From Trichosporon coremiiforme (lineage: Eukaryota; Basidiomycota; Tremellomycetes; Trichosporonales; Trichosporonaceae), in the NCBI GenBank assembly GCA_039545355.1, contig BCJJ01000030.1, positions 65,954 through 129,953 of the forward strand: 64,000 bases of DNA, in the 5' to 3' direction. Under the pieces are notes generated by a model. The model did no database searches and was not told the origin of the DNA. It was given only the letters and a program-made list of their open reading frames with translations. Of this stretch, positions 1-9,116 are shown one piece after another (positions within the stretch are counted from its first letter, which is position 1; every line of letters begins with the position of its first letter). The translations under genes and the position numbers were made by a program.

Positions 1-2416
1 ACACAGTCGGCACAGCCAGGAAGACTTTCACGACGAACCAGAACCTCCGAGACGATTAAGGACCTCGCACAGCTGGGACAGTATCCGTGACACGACAAAC
101 GAGCCCGAGCTGCCCAAACGGTTGCGGACTTCTCGTAGCCGCGAGTTCCAGGACGAAGTCGACGATGAGCTCGATAAGCCAGAGCCACAGCGACGACTGC
201 GCCATTCGCGGGACCGTGAGCTGATGCAGATCGAGGAGGAGGAGACTGTCGAGCGTTCAGTAGACGAGGACGCAGGCGCCGTGCGCGTGTCTAGGAGCCA
301 CGACATGACGACGCGTTACACCGACGGCTTAACGGAAGAACGTCACCAGTCATCGCAGTCGATCTACGAGCCTCTCCGCTGGTCCCAATCCCGTGGTTCG
401 ATCGAGGAGCCATCGCTGAAGCACTCACGGAGTCGGTATGACACGCCTGAAGAGTCGCAAGGCCCTTCGCATTCTAGGAGTCGTTATGACACGCCCGACG
501 AGAGCCAGCCATCGCACTCGCGGAGTCGATATGAGACTGCGGAGAAGCCCCCCATCAAGCACTCGCGCAGCCGCTCCGATACGCCGGATGAGTCGTCCGT
601 GAAGCACTCGCGCAGCCGGAACGGTAACCTGGACGACTCGTCCATGAAGCACTCGAGGAACGCGTCGCAGGCAATTTCCCGTCACTCGAGGAGCAGGTAC
701 GACACGCCAGACGATGCTCTGCCGCTCCCACAGTCTCGGAGCAAGGAGGAGGTCGCTGCGGAGGCGTCGCGAACGTCAATGCACGCGTCTCAGTTGCGGG
801 GCTTCTCCTTCCCGCGAAAGCGAACACGGAGTGACGAGGCAGACAGCGCCCCGGCTCCGCCGACGCCGTCCCCGCCCAAGCCCCTCGAGTCGTCTTACCT
901 GCGGCCACAGAAGGCAGCCGCCGCGCTCGACACTCCCGTTCGCCCCAGCAACATGAGGGCGAGTGCTCTGCGAAAGTCTGCGCGCGCCACACCAACGCCG
1001 AACCGTGTACGCTGGTCGCCTGACGTTGAAGGTGGTCATGTCTCGCCGCTGCAGTCATCTTTCCAGTTCTCGGCGCCAAAGTCAACGGCTCCGCCCAAGG
1101 AGCGGTCTATCACGCTGCCACCTTCAACCTCTCCTCCCACCTCGCCTCCGCGCACGCCTGCACCCCCCGCGCCTGCTGAGCCGCAGTCGCCTCTGCAGCC
1201 CTTAGCGATGCCGGGCCGGGAAGGCGACAGTAACTCGACGCTGCGCACCCCGCATCCGCCAGGCTGGTTTCCCGCGACACCTCTCGCCGCCAACAGTGCT
1301 CCGTCGAGCGACGCTTACTCGACTCCGGCGCCGGCATCAAAGTCATTCGAACCCGACTCAGCGATGCGTACTCCCCACCCGCCTGGGTGGTTCAATCCTG
1401 CCGCGGGCCCATCAACGCCTGGTGCTAAGTTCTTCGTAACACCCGCGCCAAAGGAGAAGCAGCCCGAGAAGCAGGAGGTGCGCGGTGTCGGTGTCGGTGT
1501 CGGTGCGGGCCTCACGACTCCGTTGCAGCCACAGCAGCCGTACCCGCTCGCGACGCCCAAGCCGCCAGGCGCGTGGGGCTGGACGCCCGCGGCAGGTTCC
1601 CGGCTACGGAATGAGATTACGCTGGACTCGTCTCAGTCCTCCGCCGAAAGCTCGTTCGAGCGCTCGCTCCTGGGCAACGGGGACGTGCACCGGTTGCGTC
1701 TGAGCCCAAAGCGTAAGCTGTCGTCGCCTTCGACTACTCCAAAGCAAAAGCGGACTGAGACCAAGGACGAATCGTTCGAAGATGTCTCGCTGACGACACC
1801 GAAGAAGGGTTCAGGCGCGTGGCCGCCGAACGATCCGCCGACGCCGCTTTCCGAACGCCTCCTGAATCAGAGCGTTGCGGAGGAGTCGTTCTTGGACGAC
1901 TCGTTCCTGCAGGCGGACACGAGCGTGATGGCGCGCGTGCGATCGTTACTTTCGCCGAGCAAGGACGCCGACCTGCGTAGTGCGCGGGAGAAGCTTGAGG
2001 CGGCCACCACCCGCTCACAGGCTTCTCGGAAGGAGATAGAAGATGCTCAGAAGGCGTGGCTCGCCGCGCTTTCCGCCTTACCCCCTCCGTCTTCCTCCGC
2101 GAACGCCGGGACGTCCACCTCCACGACAACGGTGGTGGAGGTCGAGGAGCCCGCAAAGGGGAGGAAGGAGTGGCCGTGGATCTACTGGGTCATCATCGCG
2201 CTTGTGGAGATCTGCGTCATGTGGGCTGTCTTCCGAGTAACGGTAGACTGGGTTGATGCTGAGCGCGCGCGTACATCTTCCGCCCTGGTCAGGCGGCTAC
2301 CCGATGGCCTCGGCGTGTTCCGTCGCAATGCGCGAAGCTCGAACATCTTCGACATTCTCGAGCTGCTCGGCCTGCGCTGGACGCCGCAGGAGAGGAGGTG
2401 GAATGTGCCGACATAA
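1..2416 (+). CDS. Partial CDS: repeat-rich, disordered protein with a C-terminal membrane anchor
   Basis: The frame is open from base 2 to the TGA/TAA-type stop ending at 2416, so the 5' end lies outside the window; about 804 residues are visible and no intron is needed. The N-terminal part carries degenerate repeats of about 17 residues built on SRSRYDTPDES (nt 420-720). The middle is rich in Pro/Ser/Thr and has three copies of a TPxPPGW-like motif (near 1250, 1370 and 1555). A short GVGVGVGAG run is encoded near 1490. Before the end a coiled-coil-like Ala/Glu segment is followed by one hydrophobic helix (nt about 2170-2240, WIYWVIIALVEICVMWAVF), leaving some 57 residues after it. This is a single-pass, C-anchored layout. 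I do not recognise the family. An inner-nuclear or ER membrane scaffold is possible but only inferred from the architecture. Confidence 0.75.
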   Translation, partial: HSRHSQEDFHDEPEPPRRLRTSHSWDSIRDTTNEPELPKRLRTSRSREFQDEVDDELDKPEPQRRLRHSRDRELMQIEEEETVERSVDEDAGAVRVSRSHDMTTRYTDGLTEERHQSSQSIYEPLRWSQSRGSIEEPSLKHSRSRYDTPEESQGPSHSRSRYDTPDESQPSHSRSRYETAEKPPIKHSRSRSDTPDESSVKHSRSRNGNLDDSSMKHSRNASQAISRHSRSRYDTPDDALPLPQSRSKEEVAAEASRTSMHASQLRGFSFPRKRTRSDEADSAPAPPTPSPPKPLESSYLRPQKAAAALDTPVRPSNMRASALRKSARATPTPNRVRWSPDVEGGHVSPLQSSFQFSAPKSTAPPKERSITLPPSTSPPTSPPRTPAPPAPAEPQSPLQPLAMPGREGDSNSTLRTPHPPGWFPATPLAANSAPSSDAYSTPAPASKSFEPDSAMRTPHPPGWFNPAAGPSTPGAKFFVTPAPKEKQPEKQEVRGVGVGVGAGLTTPLQPQQPYPLATPKPPGAWGWTPAAGSRLRNEITLDSSQSSAESSFERSLLGNGDVHRLRLSPKRKLSSPSTTPKQKRTETKDESFEDVSLTTPKKGSGAWPPNDPPTPLSERLLNQSVAEESFLDDSFLQADTSVMARVRSLLSPSKDADLRSAREKLEAATTRSQASRKEIEDAQKAWLAALSALPPPSSSANAGTSTSTTTVVEVEEPAKGRKEWPWIYWVIIALVEICVMWAVFRVTVDWVDAERARTSSALVRRLPDGLGVFRRNARSSNIFDILELLGLRWTPQERRWNVPT

Positions 2417-3503
2417 CATGGCCCCGCTCTGCCAAGTCTCCGCGCGTCACCGGCCACGGCGACTCCACGCGCACCCAGGCGCACGCCGCGTGCGGTCAGT
2501 ACGCTTCAACGGCGACATAGAGGCCGGCTCGACGTCAGCTGCGATCTATCATCGTTTGCTTCGGGCCGGGCTGACATCAGGGAGTGACGGTCAGGCGACT
2601 GCTCGCATCGTCGCCCGGTGTTCCATCGCTGAGCTTCGACGTTATAACGGCATTTGGTCGGTAAGCCCTCACCGGAACTGGTCACGCGCCAGATTCGTTT
2701 CTGACGGTGCCGGACGTGTCGGGCGGGCATCTTGGCATCCGTTCCAGTGACAGAGGGTGAGCTTTGACATGGACAATTGCTCTGCCCCACTACTTTCTTG
2801 GTCTTCTTGACATTGCTACACTACATCATACACTGTACGCTGTACGTCATACACAACACGTAGTACGCCGCGAGCGCTACGTGCTCTCCACATTTCTTGG
2901 TTCCATGGTCGGCTATCGGGCCGATGATCGGGCGATTGTTGGATCTTGTAGCGTCTCTGTCCTTGTCTGCCATACCTCTACCTACCTACTTGGGTGATGT
3001 ATCTGTACCACTACACGCTTCACACTAGCACAGGAGATCCTATGATTCGTCCATGCACGCCATACAGGGCACCATTGGGATCGGGCCCCGTCCCATCGGA
3101 TCGAGACATCTGTGTACCGTGCCGCGGCAGAATTGGGGAAGCCGCGGCAGAATTGGGAAAACGTCGTGTAATACTCGGATGAATGCCGGAGTGGCTGCAC
3201 CTGGGCATTCCGCACACTGACCAACTGGCTGGGCGGACACCAGTTACTGTTCCAGTCGGTCCGCACGATGGCCCGCACTGGGGAAAGAGGAAGACACCGC
3301 AGACGAGGCGCAGCGTCAACACTCTATAGTCGACGACAGCCCAACACGCTCCTCTTCTTCCTCGTCGCCCCTCCTCCTCTTCTCCTCACACCGTTGTTGT
3401 ACCATCCTTCTGAAACCAACTCAGCACTACCCACCATTCCGACTCGGGATCACCAATCAGACACCTTTCCCGGCTTATCTCGGCTGATTACCTGCCCCCC
3501 ACC
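2417..3503. other. Intergenic: 3' region of the anchored protein and promoter of the beta-glucosidase gene
   Basis: No credible gene is seen in this 1.1-kb stretch. It holds a perfect-to-near-perfect 20-bp tandem duplication at 3121-3160 and a pyrimidine-rich leader (about 3340-3400) just before the GH3 start codon. Confidence 0.6.
3121..3160. repeat. Two tandem 20-bp copies in the GH3 promoter
   Basis: GCCGCGGCAGAATTGGGGAA at 3121-3140 is followed directly by a second copy at 3141-3160 that differs at one base. Each copy contains the palindrome CCGCGG. The repeat lies about 345 bp upstream of the beta-glucosidase start, so a duplicated regulator site is possible, but this is inference. Confidence 0.6.
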
Positions 3504-6218
3504 ATGACGACTCCCTTCACTACCATCCCCAATGAGATGGACCGCAGCTTTCTCGATGCCAACGTCCACGACATCGTGTCCAAGCTCACCATCGACGAGA
3601 AGATCGACCAGCTTGCCGGCCGTTCCTTCTGGGAGTAAGTGCATCCGGCTACCCTGGCCATTACTTTCAGCTAACCTGCAGGACGGTGGCCATCCCCCGC
3701 CTGAATGTGCCGAGCATCAAGGTCACGGACGGCCCGAACGGCGCGCGCGGCGGCTCCTTCTGGAAGATGACCAAGGCGACCGCGCTCCCGAACGAGACGG
3801 CGATGGCGGCGACGTTCTGTTCCGAGCTCATCGAGGACACCGGCAAGCTCATGGCGGAGGAGACCAAGGCCCGTGGTGCCGTCTGCCTCCTTGCGCCGAC
3901 CATCAACATTCAACGCTCGCCTCTTGGTGGCCGCGCGTTCGAGTCCTTCTCCGAGGACCCCACCCTCGCTGGTGAACTCGCTGGCGCGATCGTCCGCGGT
4001 CTTCAGTCGGGTGGCATCTCGCCCGCGATCAAGCACTTCGTCGCCAACGATCAGGAGCACGAGCGTAGCGGCAACGACGCCATTATCGCCCCTCGTCCTC
4101 TCCGTGACGTCTACCTGCGCCCGTTCCAGATCGCGCAGAAGCGCGCGCAGCCTTGGGCGTACATGACGAGTTACAACAAGCTCAACGGCACCCACTGCTC
4201 GGAGAACGAGTGGCTCATCACCGACCTCCTGCGCAAGGAGTGGGGCTTCGACGGTCTCGTCATGAGCGACTGGTTCGGCGTGTACTCGGTCAGCGACTCG
4301 ATCAATGCCGGCCTTGACCTCGAGATGCCCGGTCCGACCATCTGGCGCCAGAAGGGCATGGTCAAGCACCTCATCGGTGCGCACAAGATCGACCCCCGCA
4401 CCATCGACGCGCGCGTCACGACTGTCCTGACCTGGGTCCAGAAGCTCGCCAAGCTCCACCCTGACATCGTCTATGCCCCTCCTAAGACAATGGAAAAGTC
4501 GCGTGACTCTGACGAAGAGAAGGCGTCCGACGCCAAGTTTGCGCGCCAACTCGCGGGCGAGGGCTGCGTACTCCTCAAGAACGACGGCGCCCTCCCCATC
4601 AAAACGGGCAAGGTTGCCGTCATCGGCCCCAACGCCAAGGCTGCCGTCATCACTGGCGGTGGTAGCGCTTTACTCCGCGCTGGCTGGACGGTCACGCCCT
4701 GGGACGGCCTCAAGAACAATGCGCCCGAGGGCGTTGAGCTTGCGTACGAGCTCGGCTGTATCGGCGAGAAGTTCCTTCCCATGCTCGACGAGCAGTTCAC
4801 GACCATGGACGACAAGCCCGGGTTCGACCTCGTGTTCCATCCTATCGAGAAGGGCGAGGTCGTGACCGACCCCAAGCGCGAGGTGCGCGAATGGTGGGAC
4901 GTGTCTAGCATGCATCTCGCCGATTTCACCCACCGCAACCTCGGCGAGCACTGCACCACCGAGCTGCACGCCAAGTTCAACCCTAAGGAGAGCGGCACGT
5001 ACGAGTTCGGCGCCGTCGTCACCGGCCACGGCTGGGTGTACGTCAACGGCGACCTGGTCATTGACCTCTCCAAGAAGATGCCCAAGGGCAGCGCCTTCTT
5101 CAACAATGGCACCATCGAGGTCAAGGGCACCTATGACGTCGAGGCTGGCAAGGTAGGTTGAACGAGTCTCATATCTCTGCTAACCTGACAGTCGTACAAT
5201 TTGCGCTTCGTGCACGACTCGCGCCCTCCCCCGGAGGTCGCCGGCACGCCCCTGGTTATCACCGGCTTACGCATCGGTGCACGCAAGAAGATCGACCCCG
5301 AGGCTGCGATTGCGGCCGCGGAGAAGCTCGCGAAGGAGTGCGACAGCGTCGTCATCGTCGGCGGTCTGAACGCGGACTGGGAGTCCGAGTCGTACGACCG
5401 CCCGGACCTGTCGTTGCCCTACTGCGAGGCTGAACTGATCTCGCGCGTCGCCAAGGCAAACCCGAACACGACTGTCGTCATTCAGTCGGGCTCGGCCGTC
5501 GAGATGCCCTGGGTCGACGACGTCAAGGCGGTCGTGCAGGCCTGGTACGGCGGCAACGAGACTGGCAACGCGATCGCGGACGTGATCTACGGTGCGCGCA
5601 ACCCGAGCGGCCGCCTGCCCCTTTCCTTCCCGAAGCGCGTGGAGGACATCGCCGCGCACAACAACTACAAGTCGGCGCGCACCCGCACCGAGTACAACGA
5701 GGGCATTTGGGTCGGCTACAAGCACTACAATGCGCGCAAGATCCCCGCCCTCTTCCCCTTCGGCCATGGACTCAGCTACACCACGTTTGAGTACTCTGAT
5801 CTCTCGGTGCAGGCGTCCGGCGAGCGCGACGAGTGGCGCCTCACGGCCAGCGTCAAGGTCACGAACACGGGCAAGCTTGAGGGCGACCACAGCGTGCACT
5901 TCTACACGGCTCCGCCCCCTCCCACAGCGACCTCCGAGGCGCACCCTGAAGTCTCGCTGCAGGCGTTCAAGAAGGTCCGCGGGCTCAAGCCTGGCGAGAG
6001 CAAGACGGTCGAGGTCGAGATGGACAAGTGTGAGTTGGCAGCTGGCCAACCTCCGGACCTGAAAGCTGACAACAGACGCCGTCTCGCACTGGGACACGCT
6101 CGACGGCAACTTCCGCGTTGAGCCCGGCAAGTGGAGGGTTGAGGTGCGCCCCGATGCCGCGACGCCCGGCCCCTGCGCCGAGTTTGAATGCAAGGAGTGG
6201 GCCTGGCGCGGTCTTTGA
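3504..6218 (+). CDS. Intracellular beta-glucosidase, GH3 family with PA14 insertion
   Basis: Exons are 3504-3634, 3682-5152, 5192-6029 and 6076-6218 (860 aa). All introns are short and end in CTAAC/CTGAC plus CAG. The product hydrolyses terminal beta-D-glucosyl residues. The N-terminal (beta/alpha)8 domain ends with the nucleophile motif GLVMSDWFG (Asp240). A PA14 domain (about residues 390-540) is inserted in the second domain, as in the Kluyveromyces marxianus BglI type. The motif DWESESYDRPD (Glu598/Glu600) carries the likely acid/base. A C-terminal fibronectin-III-like domain follows GYKHYN and PFGHGLSYT. There is no signal peptide (start MTTPFTTIP), which fits a cytosolic enzyme. The family assignment is strong; the exact substrate (cellobiose, aryl-glucoside or other) cannot be read from sequence. 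Confidence 0.93.
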
Positions 6219-6418
6219 GTAAGGAATAAGCGATCGTTGCCCTCATCACATGGGGCAGTTACATCTGCCTGCTGTCGCAGTTCCCCATTTCCACCGTCAT
6301 GTCCAAAATGACAAAGTCACGACCCACCCATAGTCAGTAGTCAGTAGTCAGCCCGTCCTAGAGTGACGGTGTCAGAAGCCAGAAGTAATTGTACAATGCA
6401 TGAATCTAGTGTCTACTC

Positions 6419-7471
6419 TCACTCCTCTCCGCCACGGCGCTTACGATGCTTGACAGCCTCGCGGTGTCTGCGCTTCCAGCCCTGCGTTAACTCACGCCGT
6501 CTCTGTTCCCAGCGGCGCTTCATGTCCGCATCCGTCTCATCCGCGACGAAACGCTTCGGTGCGCTCTTGACCGCCTCCATCGGGTCGATCACTGGAGCCG
6601 CGCGGCGGACCCATGGTCGAGAAGGGTGCGTCGAGTCCCGCGGTCCCTGCTGCTGGCCTCCGTATCCACTCTCTGCACCTTCTCCCCGGCCATATCCACC
6701 CTGTCCGCCATGACCTCCGTAACCTCCCTCCTCTCCCTCCTCTTCAGCCTCAGGCTCAGGTTCCGGCGCAAGCAGAGACCTCGCCTCACCTCTCCGCGCC
6801 GGCCGGACGGGCAGCTGGAAGAAGAGCGGGATGTTCGGGTCTGGATCGAAAGTGGACTTTGGCGCGGACACAAGCGCGTCAGGCTGTACTTCGATCGGCG
6901 CCGAGGTCGGGACAGGAACACTCTCGTCAATATCGACTGAGGCGAGGGCGCCGAGACTGAATCCACCTCCGGAAGTTGGAGCGAAGAGGGAAGAGAGAGC
7001 CGCTGGCGCGGCGGAAGCGGGGAGGGAGGGCTTGATTGTTGGCTCGTCGTCGTCTGAGTCGGAGCTGTCAGAGGAGTCGGAGTCTGATGAGTCAGACGAG
7101 TCGGAGTCAGAGCTGTCTGAAGAATCAGAGTCTGATGAGTCGGAAGAGTCGGAGTCTGAGGAGTTTGATGACGATCCTGATCCTGACCGGCTGGAGGACG
7201 AGGAGGACGATGATGATGATGACGACGACGACGAAGAGCTGGACGACGAAGTGCTAGAGCTCGAACTTGATGAGTCGGACTCGTCTCCCGAGTCATCAGA
7301 GTCCGAGTCATCAGAGTCCGAGTCATCAGAGTCCGAGGAGCTTGACGATCCCGAAGACGAGCTCGAGCTTGAAGAGCTGCTTGACTTTGCCGGCCTGGCG
7401 TCCTCCGACTTCTTCGTCTTGCTAGTCGAGGCCGCAGCCTTGCTGGACTCTCCTCGTTTCGTCGACCCCAT
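6419..7471 (-). CDS. Ser/Asp-rich nucleolar-type protein, possible Nop8/Nol8-like C-terminal region
   Basis: A single-exon minus-strand ORF of 350 aa. It begins MGSTKRGESS, then has a long run of Ser/Asp repeats (SDSSDSSDSD type) resembling nucleolar Srp40/Nopp140 low-complexity tracts. After a short FFQLP-containing segment and a Gly/Tyr/Gln stretch comes a basic tail with WEQRRRELTQGWKRRHREA. That tail, with the preceding PLFFQLP, resembles the end of fungal Nop8 (60S ribosome assembly), but the N-terminal RRM of Nop8 is absent, and only about 330 bp separate its start from the divergent NSE1 gene. The CDS is well supported; the name is tentative. The opposite strand is also open for 226 codons because Ser/Asp codons read as Ser/Glu in reverse. 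Confidence 0.7.
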   Translation of the reverse strand: MGSTKRGESSKAAASTSKTKKSEDARPAKSSSSSSSSSSSGSSSSSDSDDSDSDDSDSDDSGDESDSSSSSSSTSSSSSSSSSSSSSSSSSSSSRSGSGSSSNSSDSDSSDSSDSDSSDSSDSDSSDSSDSDSSDSSDSDDDEPTIKPSLPASAAPAALSSLFAPTSGGGFSLGALASVDIDESVPVPTSAPIEVQPDALVSAPKSTFDPDPNIPLFFQLPVRPARRGEARSLLAPEPEPEAEEEGEEGGYGGHGGQGGYGRGEGAESGYGGQQQGPRDSTHPSRPWVRRAAPVIDPMEAVKSAPKRFVADETDADMKRRWEQRRRELTQGWKRRHREAVKHRKRRGGEE

Positions 7472-7804
7472 GTCGTTTGTGTCGCCGACGTTGGTGGTGG
7501 GTCAAGTATGACACTGCGATGCAGCTTCGGCGCGCAAACAATCCTGCGCAATGCGCTCATTGCGGCGAAGTCCAGAAATCTTAGGTCACGTGCTGGACCT
7601 CCACCGGTTATCTGGGTGAATAGGTCGTGCCTGGAGCTCCATTGGGTTGACTGGACTATTGAGGATTACAACTGGTGCCTAATCCCAGGGCACTCGACAA
7701 GCGTTTCATGACGCTCGATCTCGACGCGTTCCGCGCGTCTCTGGAGTTTGTTTGTGTCATCTCACCATCTACATTCACGAGCGGAAGGAAGACGCAACGA
7801 CACC
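7472..7804. promoter_or_regulatory. Divergent promoter between the Ser/Asp-rich gene and NSE1
   Basis: A 333-bp spacer between two head-to-head genes. It contains the E-box TCACGTG at 7586-7592. No TATA box was noticed. Shared regulation is inference from spacing. Confidence 0.5.
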
Positions 7805-9116
7805 ATGGTGCAGCCGACAGACCTGCATCGTGTGTTCCTGCAGAGCCTGCTCTCACGCCGCGCCATGACGGACGATACGGCGCTCGTCATGCTCAAGCGC
7901 AGCCTGGGCGCTATCCGTCGTGAGTGTCTACCCTGCTACTTCCGGTATTGTCTGCTCGCCTTCTCTGCTATCTATAACTCCCAAGCTTCCAGGCTTCGGC
8001 GCGTTTGTATAGCTGACTCCAGGATCCATCTCGCCCGACTTCGAAGTGCAGTATGCGCGCGGCACGGAAGGTCTGTCGACCTTCCTCGAAGAGGCGTCGA
8101 CGCTGCTCGAGCCATTCGGGATGCGCATTAAGCGTGCCAAGTCGGACGACGGCGTGGGCTGGGTTGTTCTCGCAAACGACGAGACGGGTGACATTGGGCG
8201 CATGGCGACTGACCTGTCCCCGCTCGAGATCTCGTACTTCCGCGCCTTGCTTGAGGCGATCATGCTCTCGCATCCCGCAAACTCGGTCTCGAATGCGCAG
8301 GCGCTCCGCCTCACGACAGACCTGAAGGGAAATATGAGCAAGCGCGATGCGGAGACGCTGCTTGGCGCACTAACGAGTCGCGGTTGGTTGGCGAAATCGA
8401 AGTAAGTCTGGAGGCGCTGGAGTGATGCGACAGCAGATCAGCTGGGGAGCCCGTGGCGCGATAGCTGACATCAGACGCGGACGATACTCGCTCGGGCCCC
8501 GCGCCATGATCGAGCTCGACAGCTACCTCCGCGAGCAGTACGAGGACGAGGTCCGCACCTGTCGCCGATGTCAGAAGCTGGCCATGACGGTGAGCTTCTT
8601 TCTTCATGTATCTGAGCTGACGCCAGGGTGTGATCTGCGTGAATCCCGAGTGCGAGGCACACTACCACACGTACTGCTACGAGCAGATCAAGCAAGCCGG
8701 ACGCGACAAGTGTGCCGCCTGCCAGACGCGATTCAGCGAGAACGAGCCTCAGCCCCTCGGCGAGCTCTCCGTTCCGAGGAGAGAGGACCAGTGGGGCACC
8801 CTCAACAACCGCAGGAAGCGCAGGCAGAGGGACGACGAGGACGAACTTGAGGAGGACGAGGAGGGCGATGAGCAGGAGCTCGAGAGCGAGGACGAAGTAG
8901 AGGTGAGTTTCCTACATTCTCCTGTAACGGTCACGCCACCAACAGTTCCATCTCCTTGATTGTTCTGGCGGTCATGGAGCTAACAAACCGCAGCGCCTGT
9001 CCCAGTCGCAATCGCAATCCCGCTCCCAATCACAATCGCAGTCGCAGCGCGAGACTATTGTTCCCGGATCGATCCCGGACGAGAGCGAACCGCCACGCTC
9101 TCGGCGGCGGCGCTAG
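7805..9116 (+). CDS. NSE1: Nse1, E3 ubiquitin-ligase-type subunit of the Smc5/6 complex
   Basis: Exons 7805-7919, 8023-8401, 8475-8589, 8627-8902 and 8994-9116 (335 aa). Nse1 pairs with Nse3 in the Smc5/6 complex, which acts in recombination repair and replication-fork processing in the nucleus. The N-terminal half has the expected winged-helix segments (start MVQPTDLHRVFLQSLLSRRAM). A variant RING follows, with Cys/His ligands in CRRCQK, CVNPECEAHYHTYC and CAACQ, in the order expected for Nse1. After the RING comes a Glu/Asp-rich stretch. The last small exon encodes seven SQ dipeptides within 16 residues (SQSQSQSRSQSQSQSQ), an SQ cluster of the kind phosphorylated by ATM/ATR kinases. The first intron (103 nt) is set by frame, because the earlier AG would lead at once to a stop. 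Confidence 0.9.

Noticed and set aside
6831..7511. 226-codon acidic ORF on the plus strand
   Set aside because: Mirror of the Ser/Asp-rich minus-strand gene caused by reversed Ser/Asp codons; kept only as an observation.
7920..7992. Earlier acceptor for the first NSE1 intron
   Set aside because: It leads to a TAG stop after six codons; the acceptor at 8022 keeps the frame.
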